64,000 nucleotides of DNA from Spodoptera frugiperda (GCF_023101765.2 NC_064229.1:8532473-8596472); one strand, 5' to 3'. Shown: positions 32,992 through 44,029, counted from the stretch's first letter. The notes: a model not told the origin generated them from the letters alone. A program made the numbers and translations.

Positions 32992-33599
32992 AATACAACG
33001 TTTTAAACGTACTCTTTATACTTTATTCTATAATTAACTTACAACAAATAATTTTATTTATAAAATAAAATAATAATTGAATTAGTGTCATTCTAATATC
33101 GGACAAAAGATATCAAACACTGATCTGTCACCGAAGTTCCGTGTCCTATTACAACCAATAAAATAATTATTTGGTCAGTCACGAATTCGTATTGCAAAAT
33201 TTTCGTTATAAAAAACACACAATAGCCTACTCAATGCGTTTCCTTACTCCAACCCCCGCCTATCATATTTCATGACAAGGACATCTGTATAAAAAAATAA
33301 AATAAACAGGCCTATTCTGAAACTGTTATTTAGACTAACTTATCACCTGTCCTTCACTTTCAGTAAGAGTTAGAAAGAGACAGAGTTAGTCTGTAATGAA
33401 ATAGTGACTCGTTCACACAGAATAAGGAAGTTAATCGGTACGTTTTTTTTTTAATTCGCAGTAACACTAGCCTACTGTAACATGTAATATAAATCCTTAA
33501 TGAGAAATGGGTCTGTGTTATAAGCTGAGAGCGATTAGATACAATGAATAAGTATTTTCAAGAAAAACGATTTAAAATTGTCGTATTGATCTTAATGTC

Positions 33600-33737
33600 G
33601 AGTAGGCCGTAGGTTTATCTGCTCTGCGGACTGCCTAGCGGGTTACGAGTACGAGTATAGTATGAGTCTAAAACTCCCTCTCACCTCGCCCAAGGCTAAA
33701 GAAGTCATTGGATGACTTTCTCCACTTAAAAAAGGGT
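33600..33737 (+). mobile_element. R1-like LINE tail copy, decayed
   Basis: tctgctctgcggactgccta, 'ctccctctcacctcgcccaa', 'gaagtcattggatgactttc' and an A run at 33730. Confidence 0.7.
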
Positions 33738-33739
33738 TA

Positions 33740-34845
33740 GCTCTTGATAGGACAGTTAACTTCATATATTTTAGAATTGATAGCACAATATTTAGAATAA
33801 CGACAAAAGATTGTAAAATTCGCTACATTTAATGCATTTTCGATATATTTTCGTTTAATTTTACAGTACTTACATGTAGAAAAATTTGAAATCTAGTCTT
33901 TACTGTATCAATTATCTTCAACACACATTAATATAGTCATCCTTCCTTACGCAACATTTCTTTTCTTCCTTACTTACACAAAAAGCCCTCAACGTCATAA
34001 TTCGCTACCCGCTAACTCTCATGCCTTGTCCCGCACCCCCGTGTGAGTCAAGTTTGGTTTACTTTCGCGCACGCGCCGCCGCCATGTCAATTTCCTGCTG
34101 TAATTTGATAGCCTGTGTTTTAACTTCCGCTCATTGGTCGTGCCAATATGTTTTAAAAAGGGAGAGTTTAGTCTTTAAAGCAAAAAATATATGAATTTGA
34201 AATAAAATTATAAAACCCAGAATGAATTGATTTAGTGTTGTAAGATTGAATGTAATGTCAAGCCTAACAACATAAGCTGTTGGCTCAGGTGTAGATAGAC
34301 CAGGTAAATGCTCAACTCACCAAGGTTTTCCCAAACTGGGCAAGGCCACAGGATTCTTCTATTCATATTCATATTCATTTATTTGCTATGTTGCTTGCTC
34401 CTACTTGCGGCTCGCTTGTGTAATACTCATAATAAAATTATGTGCAGATAAAAAACGCTCCGTAGAAGTGAAAAAGATGTGAAATAGACTTTAATAGACT
34501 TAAGATAGACTTCGGTTGTATGTAGACCTACGTACAAACAAACAACCTTGACCCCTTCTTGGTTGATCCTAGCATACTTCTTTACCTTACATTTTGTTAT
34601 TTTTTTAGAAAATCTCATTATCCTCTAATACCATTACTCATCAAGATCAGTCATGTCAATCTCTCCGCTAACGAGGTATACAATGCCAAACACATAGCCT
34701 TAAGCAAAACTCTATAAGGCTTTTGTTCCTTTTATTTTTTTATTATTTTCCCTTATTTACCCCGACTCCATACGTTGGCCCCAACGAACTCGCCCAACGT
34801 GTATGTCTACAAAATATGATTGGCCCCAATGTTGGACTGATTATT
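33740..34845. other. AT-rich stretch with a CpG-rich core at 34005-34100
   Basis: Around 34060-34085 the sequence reads actttcgcgcacgcgccgcc, the strongest CpG cluster in the middle of the window, followed by an ATG in a very good context (gccgccgccatg) that opens 36 codons only. It could be a promoter or alternative exon of the host gene; no clear donor site follows. The rest is featureless. Confidence 0.3.
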
Positions 34846-35153
34846 TTTTTATGGAATAAGCCGGTAACCGATTAAACGGATCACCTGATGGTAAGCAATC
34901 GCCGCTGATCAGGGACAATTGAAACACCAGAGGCGTTACAAGTGCGTGGCCAGCCTTTTGGGGGTTAGGAATTTAAGGGTTGTTGGGGAATCGAAGATTG
35001 GGAAGATTTGGAAGGGGGGTAATTGGGCCTCCGGTAAACTCACTCACAAAACGAAACACAACACAAGCGTTGTTTTACGTCGATTTTCTGTGAGGCCGTG
35101 GTATCACTCCGGTCGAGCCGGCCCATTCGTGCCGAAGCATGGCTCTCACCTTA
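34846..35153 (-). mobile_element. SINE-like element, family S, near full length
   Basis: ttttttatggaataagccgg, 'atcacctgatggtaagcaat', 'aatttaagggttgttgggga', 'cctccggtaaactcactcac', 'cactccggtcgagccggccc' and 'gccgaagcatggctctcacc' all occur in order. Open frames inside are artefacts. Confidence 0.88.
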
Positions 35154-36091
35154 CTTAAAGTATTACCCTGGCAAGAAACATTGGGCCAATGTTATGGCCA
35201 ACAAATGGAGCTGGGGTTACACACTCCTTATATTGCATTGTTATAAAAAGGTTTTGACATAATGACATTAGAATGCGGAACACGTTTCCGAAAATGTATT
35301 TCTTTTAATTTTCCTTCCCTTTGCAGACATTTTCGTTTTATTGTGTCGACGTGAAACTGAAAATATAATTCAGAATATTAGTTTACAACCTCCCTGGAAT
35401 TATAATTCGGTGGTATTTTTCTTGTCCTTGAGTTGTGTTTGTTCTTTTTGGAAGTAATAGAATAAAAGAAATATTAATGTAGTTTTTTCTATTTCTTGAA
35501 ATTTTACGAGTTTGAATTATGCTACTTACTATATACTATTGTAGGTACACACATACATAACAATACATGTATGTACCGCCTTTGTGCACTTTCATCCTAT
35601 AAGATGTTAACTTATGCTTAATTTATTTAAAGGTGTACAATAAAGGTTATTTAAGTATTTATTTATTACATGGATCATATGTAAAAAAATCTTCTAAGTA
35701 GAAAATCTCAGTGATTATCAAATCAAAATTTACTTTTGATTTGGTATTCATATTGTTCAGCAATAAGTTTAAGTAAAAGGAATACTTTTTATATAAAATC
35801 GTAAAACCCCAAAATGTATACACACAAATTTTAATTCAAAGTGAGTTTTTATGTTTATTTTGTCCAGAAATCCTTAACGCCCATTTCGGGCGAACAACGA
35901 GGGATTTTACAACATACATACAACATTTTTTACTTGGCAACTCATCAAAAACAGGCACTTTATTGTAATTCCCACGCGTGTCATAAAAATGTTACCTGAT
36001 TGTTTATGAACCTGTTAAAGGTCGATTGTTACGCACAATTTCACCTTTGGCCTTAATTTTTTATGTGTCATGTTGATAGAAGTGAGTTTTT
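35154..36091. other. AT-rich stretch, no gene seen
   Basis: No repeat family or exon recognised. Confidence 0.4.
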
Positions 36092-36256
36092 TTATGGTTT
36101 GGACGCCCGAAACTCCAGAGGCGTTAGAAGTGCGTTGCTGGCCTTTAGGAATTTAAGGGTTGTTGGGGTATCAAGGATTAGGAAGATGGAGGTATCAGGT
36201 AACCTCACTCACACAATCAAAAACACAACGCAAGCGTTTGTTTCATGTCGATTTAC
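36092..36256 (-). mobile_element. SINE-like element, family S, partial
   Basis: ctccagaggcgttagaagtg, 'aggaatttaagggttgttgg' and 'acacaacgcaagcgtttgtt'; ends early, next to a Helitron-like 3' end. Confidence 0.7.
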
Positions 36257-36332
36257 CACAAAATGTGGTAAATTTTGTAGACTAGTCACAAAATCCACAA
36301 TTCACGCGAGCAAAGCCGCTGGCATTAGCTAG
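36257..36332 (+). mobile_element. Helitron-like 3' end fragment
   Basis: attcacgcgagcaaagccgc then tggcattag/CTAG followed by T at 36333. The CTAG end with a G/C-rich pairable stretch upstream fits the 3' end of another lepidopteran Helitron family. No 5' end seen. Confidence 0.45.
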
Positions 36333-36741
36333 TTTCTCAGCTATATATAAACGCACATCACACCACACACTAAGTACAGTCATATATCCAACTTAAAACG
36401 TATGTGTTAAGTTACAAAATGGCATTTGTACCTGAAAAGCCACTTCAGTACATTTCAGCTCCTTGTAAGTTGGCGACGCGAGGTAGTACGTTAAGTACGT
36501 GACTACAACGACACTCGTGCGTCATATGTGAGAACTTGATACGTCATATTCTTGTGTGTGGTGCAAGTTATAAGAATTTGCGGACTTAAGTTTCGTTATG
36601 GCTGTTGTTAAAATTATATATAAAATAGGCAAAAGGGTTCCCTATGGGACACGTTTTTATCGAGGTGTGGATATTATAACAAATGCTCTCTTGTTTAATG
36701 AAGGTCGCCGTAGCCGAAACTGGCACAGACGGATTATTATT

Positions 36742-36884
36742 AACTAAAAATCACGGTTAAGTCACGTAAGTATGGAGAAAAACTCTATTACTTTCAAGTC
36801 ACAGAGGGACTCTTCATCATTATTCGTCAAAAATAGTAGAGCTTTTCTCCATTAATTTACGTGAGTAAACCGTGATTTTTAGTT
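36742..36884. mobile_element. MITE with TIR 'AACTAAAAATCACGG'
   Basis: aactaaaaatcacggttaag on the left; on the right the inverse accgtgatttttagtt. The arms pair for about 45 bp. Same family as 16720-16911. Confidence 0.85.
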
Positions 36885-37124
36885 AATTTAGTATGTCTCA
36901 CCATAGTTATTATTATTTTAAGTAACTACTATGTTGCTATATACTAAGTAAAATAAAGAAACTAAAGTAAAAAGTAGTCTAAAATTACTTTAGTTAATCT
37001 AGGGATTACATCTAGAGACTTTGTGAAAATTCTAAAAGCCTGTTGTGTAAAACATAAACATATCTGTGTCCTTGTGGACTCATAACAAACAAACTCCTAA
37101 AGTATCAAGTTTATATATATGCCT

Positions 37125-37141
37125 ACTGTATCTATATACCT
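37125..37141. repeat. Target-site duplication, left
   Basis: actgtatctatatacct, perfectly repeated at 37427-37443. Confidence 0.85.
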
Positions 37142-37426
37142 TTTTTATGACGGGGGACACCTTCAAAAGGCGCCTAGCTTTTTGGGGAGAAAGACTAGGG
37201 AGTGTGGGATTTTTACCTCACTAAAACCACCCCAGTGGCCACCTTCAGCACCTGGTACTGGCAACACCTGGCACCCGGAGTCATGTACCTCCTATAAGCC
37301 TCGCTGTGAAAGTTGCACAGCAGCACGTGAACACTGTGCTACCTTCTTTCCTGAGGTCACTGGGTACCTAGGCACCTAGAGTTCCCGATCTATGCACCCG
37401 CGACCCCAAGGGTTCTTCTTGGCGGG
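37142..37426 (-). mobile_element. 285-bp retroposon with 17-bp target duplication
   Basis: A T-rich left end (tttttatgacgggggacacc) marks the 3' tail on the minus strand. The perfect 17-bp flanking repeat proves insertion by a mechanism that duplicates the target. The tail has the blocks gggagtgtgggatttttacc and 'tcactaaaaccaccccagtg', which align with gggagtgtcagactcttact and ctaaaaaccaccccgttcct of the R1-like LINE tail, so it belongs to a sister lineage. No intact coding region. Confidence 0.8.
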
Positions 37427-37443
37427 ACTGTATCTATATACCT
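37427..37443. repeat. Target-site duplication, right
   Basis: Partner of 37125-37141. Confidence 0.85.
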
Positions 37444-38017
37444 ACCAAATACATAAAAACGTATGTGCAAAAGAATGAAAAACACAATACAACAATTGGA
37501 AATAGCACTTCAAATAAGAATTAATAGCATTACACGTATTATGTTCACAGATTTCTTTTTTCAATCACATTTTTCAATTATAAACGCAATCACAAACATT
37601 CCACTTTAATACGCATAAACAATAGTTAACAAACAACTGAATCTATTTCATTTTTAATCTGAATTGTGTAAACAGTATGAGAAGAATTTTAATCATTCCA
37701 TTTTATTGTTTATTTAACGTAGTATATATGTATATTAGGGTGTCCCAGCCAACAAGGGCGAAAAATTTTTTTTCGATTTTAAGTATGCATACCCTCTATA
37801 TTTTTTCTATTTGACCATAACAACTAAAATAAAAAATATCATTGGTATCGGATAACGGGAACCCGTGCCGACTTGATGTCAAAGTTTCAAGAAATAATTT
37901 GTATGGAGATTGTAAGGAAAATCACTTAAAGTTAGCTTTAATGTTACAAATTAATATTTTTTATTATTATAAATATTTATTTATTATTAAAATAATATTA
38001 TATATAAAATTTCCTCT

Positions 38018-38320
38018 TTAATGGCATTCTTCTACAGTCAGGGTATTCCAGTCTGTGTTCCTGTGCGCAATGTAGTAACAACTTTTTTGTTCCTTTTCAA
38101 GTGTGATTTTTTCGTTGAAATATTGCATTAATTTCACTGCTCCTTCATTGTTTGTATCATTAACGGCTTTTAGTATTAACATTGGAGCCTTTACTTGTAG
38201 AAAAATAACATTCTTTGACCATGAATAGGACCTAGTGTAGGAAACTGTCATCAATTTTAAAATCATCGAACAAGGCCTTGCTTTTGGAGGAGTTACATAT
38301 GGAATAATCGTCAATGTTGA
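38018..38320 (-). pseudogene. cc8L18.2-like transposon protein, C-terminal part
   Basis: The last ~60 codons contain AVNDTNNEGAVKLMQYFNE followed by 'EKEQKSCYYI'. From memory this fits the conserved C-terminal pattern (ND..E.GV.L...YN..IT..EEQ) of proteins annotated in insects and Hydra as 'cc8L18.2-like'. Upstream, the frame runs into the nested LINE copy, so it has no start and no connection to the N-terminal half. The molecular function of this family is not something I can state. Confidence 0.5.
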
Positions 38321-38803
38321 GTCCAAGTGCCTCAATAGTGACCGTCTGAAGGACACGTTGGAACATATTGGTGTACAGGTGGCCGTATGGCCTGTATGGG
38401 CTGAGCACCGCCGAGTCCTCAGGGATGTGCTCGGCGACGGCGACCTCTCGTGTTCGACATTGGTTCAATCCATGGTGTGGAGCGAGGGAGACTGGAAAGC
38501 GATCTCCTCCTTCTGCGAAGCAGTCATGCTAGCTAAGGAAGAAGTAGAACGCGTAAGGAAACGAACCTCCTCAAGACCCAGCCGTCGCGAGAGGCACTCC
38601 GGGCGTCAGGGCTCGCGCAACGATCTCTGGCCACCGTAAGTGCGGTTCTGCGGACGGCGAGCAAAGGTTGCTCGTCGCCCGACCAGAACCAGACCCGTGC
38701 GGTACAAAGAGCCATTAAACCACCATAGATGGGCCCAGTAGGGCTGATACCTGATCCGGAGCTGCGGCCTACCTAGCGAGTTTACCGAGGCTCAGGTTTT
38801 TGT
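38320..38803 (+). mobile_element. R1-like LINE fragment nested in the DNA transposon
   Basis: Plus-strand copy of the end of ORF2 plus part of the 3' UTR of the element at 49798-56002. It is truncated at both ends: the 5' break is near 38320 and the 3' end is cut after 'ttaccgaggctc' at about 38795. It splits the open frame of the cc8L18.2-like protein, so it arrived after that transposon. Confidence 0.85.
38322..38639 (+). pseudogene. R1-like LINE ORF2, C-terminal fragment
   Basis: From the C-terminal zinc motif region (first Cys kept, second replaced) to the stop at 38637-38639. From WAEHRRVLRDV on it aligns without gaps with residues ~1303-1384 of the full-length ORF2; 19 of 86 compared residues differ, about 78% identity. 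It includes AVMLAKEE and the Arg/Ser-rich tail. No start; a dead copy. Confidence 0.85.
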
Positions 38804-38804
38804 C

Positions 38805-39252
38805 CACTCCAGCTAATTGACCAGGCTTGCCAGACTCTTTCTGAGGCTGCAAGAAGATCCTATCTTCATCTATCTTTATTGAGCATCGAATCTGATATGC
38901 AACGTCGAATAAATTGTCCAAATTAGAAATAAACTTGACGACGCCGTTTAAATAAGTCTTGGGTTTTATTCACATTTTTTTGTAGATCTCTCGAAACTTG
39001 GTATAAGGTCATTAGCTTCTTAACACAGTTCGGTAATGCTTTAGTTGATATACGGGCTTTTTCCCAATAAATAATGCACTCATGAATAGTTAGGATTGCA
39101 TTTTCATTGATTATATTGTCTTTGCGAATGTTGTAAAACAAAATTGCCAATTCTTGGCCATTGGAGGGCAATAATTTCGAACCGGTAATTTGATGTTTTA
39201 CATAAACTATGAAGAATATGTACTTTTTAGAAGTGGGTAATACCCCTGACAT
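38805..39252 (-). pseudogene. cc8L18.2-like transposon protein, N-terminal part
   Basis: Begins with ATG at 39252 (MSGVLPTSKKY). The order of motifs is the start block, a 'WEKARISTKALPNCVKKL' block (residues ~60-80), a 'LYQVSRDLQKN' block, then after a frame change near 38925 'NLDNLFDVAY', 'IKIDEDRIFL' and 'GKPGQLAGVDK', ending at the nested LINE. This order (KARIPT..., YxxWRxLQKN, DNLFDIAHADAL, EEDxxFLxxQ, GVD) is what I remember for insect and Hydra 'cc8L18.2-like' proteins. Broken by a frameshift and the LINE insertion. Confidence 0.6.
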
Positions 39253-39492
39253 CTTAACTAAACGTAAACAATATGATCACTAATAAATAAACAAGTAATA
39301 ACAAGCACTGCGATACGATAACTCCGACGCGTCAAAATATGCAAGTACTGAGATGTATCAAGGCAAGTCGGCACGGGTTGCTGTGCTTCTAGGTGTATGA
39401 AACTTTATTTACGTGTATGTTGACACTATTCGAAAATAATTAGAGGGTATGCGTTCAAAAATAACGACATTTATTTTTTTGGGACACCCTAA

Positions 39493-40160
39493 TGTATATA
39501 TACTAATAAAACTGTTTTATTTTATTCAGGTGGATACATAAGGTGTTCTAATATTATCTGCCACGACTTTAACGAGAGGTAGTGTTGTGTTTGAAGATTA
39601 CTATTATAAATATACATTTCGGATTACACATTTTTTTTGTACAATTTTATCTACGTATGAGTTTGTTATGAAATAAGTATCTCATTCACTGTCTCTGTCT
39701 CTTCATCAATGAAAATTGTCTATTGTTTTCATTGACGAAATGACACATCGTGCGTATTTGTGAACCACTTTATGAGTAGAGTCAATGTTTGTTTAATTTT
39801 TTTATGTTCTCAAATTGAATTAACTGATCCGGCGTACGAAATTTCACTATTATAATCTACAAACGCAACACTATCTGCCATTAAAGCCGTGGCAGATAAT
39901 TTTAGAACACCTTATATAAGTTGTAATTAAATGAAATGTAATTTATGTCACCGCCATTTTCTGCTAGTAAATTCCTTGCGTGCCGGTGGAAAATTAACAC
40001 AATGGAAACACCATTTTGTACACTATTGTAGTGTGAAACTACAATATTTTCTACGTACATATGTAAATAAAAAAAAAATCACCGTTCAACCATTCTAGAT
40101 TAAGAAACATTTTCACAGTATTACTCATACTTTTTTAAGTTTTTGGAAACTGTAATTACA
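39493..40160. other. AT-rich stretch with a split inverted repeat
   Basis: aaggtgttctaatattatct with 'gccacgacttta' at 39540-39570 and its inverse at 39884-39915 (ttaaagccgtggcagataattttagaacacctt) form arms of about 32 bp around ~315 bp. Probably a MITE (39539-39916) of unknown family; no gene. Confidence 0.6.
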
Positions 40161-40164
40161 TGGT

Positions 40165-40290
40165 TAGTCTAGAATTTTGCCTGCCTAAGGCAAAGGCCTA
40201 AAAATTCGAACCTATGAAGTACATACATAACCTCACGCCTGTCTTACATAGGGGTAGGGAGTGACAATAGAACGCAAATTACTACGAACC
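40165..40290 (-). repeat. SINE family C-related tail fragment
   Basis: tacataacctcacgcctgtc followed by ttacataggggtagggagtg resembles the 'cacgcctnnn...aggggtaggcag' block seen at 59578 and 58742. Confidence 0.4.
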
Positions 40291-40869
40291 TTACATACCT
40301 CTTTTGTTTCATCAATAGTCCATCAGTCTTTTCATACATACTTGTCAGTTTAGGGTACTTTTTGCTTTTACATATAAAGCAACTGAAAAAAAGGAGACAT
40401 TAGATAACTAATACCTACTACCTTTAAATCTTCTTTTACGCGACAGTTTTATTAAAAAGAAAGATCTAAAATTCTTTTTATACAAGGCCTAACTAAATTT
40501 AACCCCATTCCAATTGGGAGTAATACAAACAGAATATTCTATTTTAGCCTTTATGTTACATCAACGCCCACATAGTGTTAATTTCAGAGAGCAGGCGACA
40601 GCCTCTTTCGTTCGCAATCAACTCAAATAAGGCACAAAAGAAACGCTGAGACGTATTCAGATTATGCCTTCTTTTAGTCTATGGGGCAAGTTGTGAGCGG
40701 AAAGCGGTTTTGATTTGATAGTTTGCTGATTTTTGCTATAATGGGAAGAGGTTATGCATTCGATTGAGTAAGCGCGATTTTGGTAGATTTTTGATTGAAT
40801 ACTTGGAAATATTTTATTTCTCAACTTGAAACTTTTATTGGTAGCCTGAAACCTGAACAGAGTCACCAA

Positions 40870-41002
40870 CCTGTTTTTTTATGGGAGGAAATCATCCTAA
40901 TAGTCAGACTCTTACTGAAAAAAAAAACAACCCGTCCCTACTCCTGCTTTTTTGACTCAGAGCCTGGGTAACCCCGCTTGGTAGTCCGCAGCTCCGGATC
41001 TA
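40870..41002 (-). mobile_element. R1-like LINE tail copy
   Basis: T run, ggaggaaatcatcc, 'cagactcttactgaaaaaaa', 'ccctactcctgctttttt' and 'gtagtccgcagctccggatc'. Flanked by agagtcaccaa (40859-40869) and agagttaccaa (41003-41013), an 11-bp target duplication with one mismatch. Confidence 0.82.
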
Positions 41003-41013
41003 AGAGTTACCAA

Positions 41014-42356
41014 ACTAGATTTATGTTACAAGTACATTCTAGGACGATAATCTATTACAACCTCCCAAGAACATTAGTAAATATTTTTAACATAAATAAA
41101 AAAAAATGTACATAACTTAACATTAACCATAGCCAGAAAACTGATATTATGAAAATTCTGACCGACTCTCAAAGAAAAAGTAGGAAGTACTATATTCTTT
41201 TCTTTAAGAAGTTAGGCAAAACTGTTTTTGTGTAACAGCTATTATAGTTATGTGATACTTTGTGTCGCGTATCGTGGAAACAATTGAAGGCTGGCGGCCG
41301 TAGTAAATGAGTTAACAAGTTGCGTAATGTTGAGGCGTAAATTCATTGTACCGTTTGGTTGTGGGTCGAGTCTTAAATGGTTAGCGTTTTACGTTGCTGC
41401 AAAAATATAATCGTTTGAGTAATAGCCGTCAACTTGCTTCAATAGTATTCACGATTATATGATAATGCTTGTAATCGGGTTATAAAAAAAAAAAATTGAG
41501 TTGAGTAATATTTGTCGCTTCCCAGTGTTCTCTAGTAAAACTAAACTCTTTAAACTGTGATCAAATAGCTATCTGATTCTGTCATGAAGATTATGGCGAT
41601 TATTAAGGGTGATGTTGTGAATGTTAAATTAGACAAATATTAAGTTTAGCCTGCTCTTCAGCCCGCGGGCCGCCTCGCTTCTCAGCACCTACGCAATTTT
41701 AAATTACACTCTAGGGGTAGGGCAGACTAGGCTACGTGCAGTCTGTTTTGTAGTGATTCGGTTTTTTCACTTCACTAGCATTATCATTTCACTGAATCAA
41801 TTTAGGTATTCGTCAAATCACCAGATTTGTTTAGGGAAATGATAAAATCGTGTTGTTATTTTGACATCCTTGGTGGTTTGATAAAATCTCTGCGACAGCA
41901 ATACCTAATTAAGAAATTTTTATTCTGATTTAATTTTGAATCTTTTTTATTATACTTAATTATGTTGTCTCTGTTGCAGGTAATTTTCTCAACTTGTCCA
42001 GTTTTCGTCCACATTAAGGTTTGTGTTTAAAATAATAATAAAGTATTTTACAACCAGCTTTTAATGAAAACTTTTCTTGAAAAGTGTACACTCAACACCG
42101 TTCTCTAGGGAAATATTTTCTCAGAATTACTTAAGTAGTATTTTAAATAAAATACTGCGTCTAGCTCCATGGAGAACAACAAAGTTAAAGTATAAAGTTT
42201 AATAATTAATTTTAATTAAAACTACGGTTTTAACGTTTTTTTTTTTCGGTTTAAAAATTATGTCGGTAGTTGTACATTATATTCATGTTTAAAAATGTTA
42301 CTTTGAACAGGAATTAAGTTTAATGCTCATTCTTTTCAATTCAAAGCTACACTTTA
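41014..42356. other. Long AT-rich stretch, no gene seen
   Basis: A GC-richer patch at 41650-41690 (agcccgcgggccgcctcgct) is the only unusual part. No exon or repeat family recognised. Confidence 0.4.
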
Positions 42357-42472
42357 GAACGAGCACCTTTCTTCACTGATAGACAGACTGACGGACAATT
42401 CAATTTAATATTTCAAAAGTGCCTAATTTAGGGTTTATTGAAAGAAATGCTTTGACATTGACTTTGAACTAA
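42357..42472 (+). repeat. Repeat family E
   Basis: gaacgagcacctttcttcac, 'gatagacagactgacggaca' and a tail ctttgacattgactttga. Confidence 0.75.
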
Positions 42473-43085
42473 AAAAATACAAGTTGGGAGAGACGAACGC
42501 TAAGCAAAATAATTCTCCTATACTCGAAACCAATTGAAATATACTTAAGTGAAAAAAAGGTCGCTATTAAAATTCAAAATCTGTACAATAAAACTAAAAA
42601 AACACTACATAATACTCATCACATCTCACGCACCACATCCAACCGCTTATAACTTGGACCACACAAACATTACTAGTGAAAAGCATGGGTAAATAGATTT
42701 TGTGATTTGAGCGGGGAGGCAGCTACACCACGGTATGTTTGTGACATACATATCTAATGAGATTGTGACCGAACCGAGCTCTATGTAAATCCACTTTATG
42801 TAAAAATACTTAAAAGGAAAGGAAAAAACAAGAATTGTATGGATCTGAGCTCTTGTAGAAGGATAATGTCAGATAGATCAACTGTTGATAAGGTTAAGCA
42901 GTTCAGTTACATTTGTTTATCCTCATTCTTGTCAAAGAAATGCTTGTCTATTGTCTATATTTAGTAGTGCAGATGCTTGAAAAAATAACAGGTTTCTTCC
43001 TCTATTACTTGAGACTGACTTAATCAAGTCAGTCTTGTGACTTGTGATACTTGATTACGTGTAAACTTGATGTTACACTGATCTT

Positions 43086-43213
43086 GTGATCCGGAGCTGC
43101 GGGTTAACCAGGGCTCCGGCTCGAAAAGCAGGAGTAGGAACGTGGCTAGTTTTTAGTCTCTCGTCTCGCACAAGGCGGGAGAAGACATTGAATGATTTTC
43201 CCTCCTTAAAAAT
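43086..43213 (+). mobile_element. R1-like LINE tail copy
   Basis: gtgatccggagctgcgggtt, 'ccagggctccggctcgaaaa', 'aggcgggagaagacattgaa', 'tgattttccctccttaaaaa'. Plus orientation with an A-rich end. Confidence 0.8.
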
Positions 43214-43888
43214 AAAACAATAAACTTGTACATTGTGCACTTCTGCTAACCCCTCTGTAAAATTACAGGCGTGAAGGTATGTTATAGAGTTGGAATACAC
43301 ATTATAAACCTTTTAAACTAAATTACAGCCGTAATAATATTAATGTCCTTTGCATTTTATTTTCAAGACAAATCTACGAGTTACTTACCTAATATCACGG
43401 TAAATATTACAGATTTTATTAAATTATAAGTATTATATTCCCACATTTTGCGTTCACTTGCTAATACTATGAACTTATATAACTATTATAGTAGTTAAAA
43501 TTGTTTTGGTAAACCAACTTAATGATATAAACTTGTTAACAGCCCGTATAGTGAAACAATGCGATACACATCTAGCTGTGCCTACCGTTAACATTTTAAT
43601 TAATTAACTTAGAAAGTGGAGAATGTTAATTAATATATTATAACTCAAATAGTATATAAATTATTCGTATAATTAGTGTGACTTTTTTGCATAAAAACTG
43701 GTATAGTGGACTGGAGATATACTTTTGATGAATACCGACTGTCTATTTAGAGATGGCGAACCTTTACGTAACATAGTGCCTTTTATTTACAGAAATATTT
43801 TACGAGGTGCCTATGATCCATCAAAATAAAAAAAAATGTTTGATACTTCTTTAAGCAAAATTCACGCTGAAGTAGAGTCATTTGTGTA

Positions 43889-44029
43889 ACCTTTTGGGAG
43901 TTAGGAATTTAAGGGTTGTTGGGGAATCGGGGATTGGGAAAGTGGGAAATGGGCCTCCGGTAACCTCAAACACAAAACGAAATACAACGCATAGCGTTGT
44001 TTCACGTCGGTCTTCGGTGAGGCCGTGGA
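43889..44029 (-). mobile_element. SINE-like element, family S, internal fragment
   Basis: ccttttgggagttaggaatt, 'gttggggaatcggggattgg' and 'gttgtttcacgtcggtcttc'. Both ends missing. Confidence 0.75.

Larger units (their letters stand above)
37735..39492 (-). mobile_element. DNA transposon remnant with 'AGGGTGTCCCA' ends
   Basis: The ends are inverted: ttagggtgtccca at 37735-37747 and tgggacaccctaa at 39480-39492. Subterminal inverted repeats are aacccgtgccgacttg (37860-37875) with caagtcggcacgggtt (39364-39379), and gcataccctcta (37787-37798) with its inverse at 39441-39452. Flanking tgtata on both sides may be a short target duplication, but the sequence is low-complexity. Between the ends lie two minus-strand pieces of one protein, interrupted by a copy of the R1-like LINE. 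The superfamily is not determined. Confidence 0.75.

Noticed and set aside
34919..35158. Open frame 'MKHQRRYKC...' and similar ones at 5.8, 31.8, 36.1, 43.9 and 44.2 kb
   Set aside because: All fall inside copies of the SINE-like family S.
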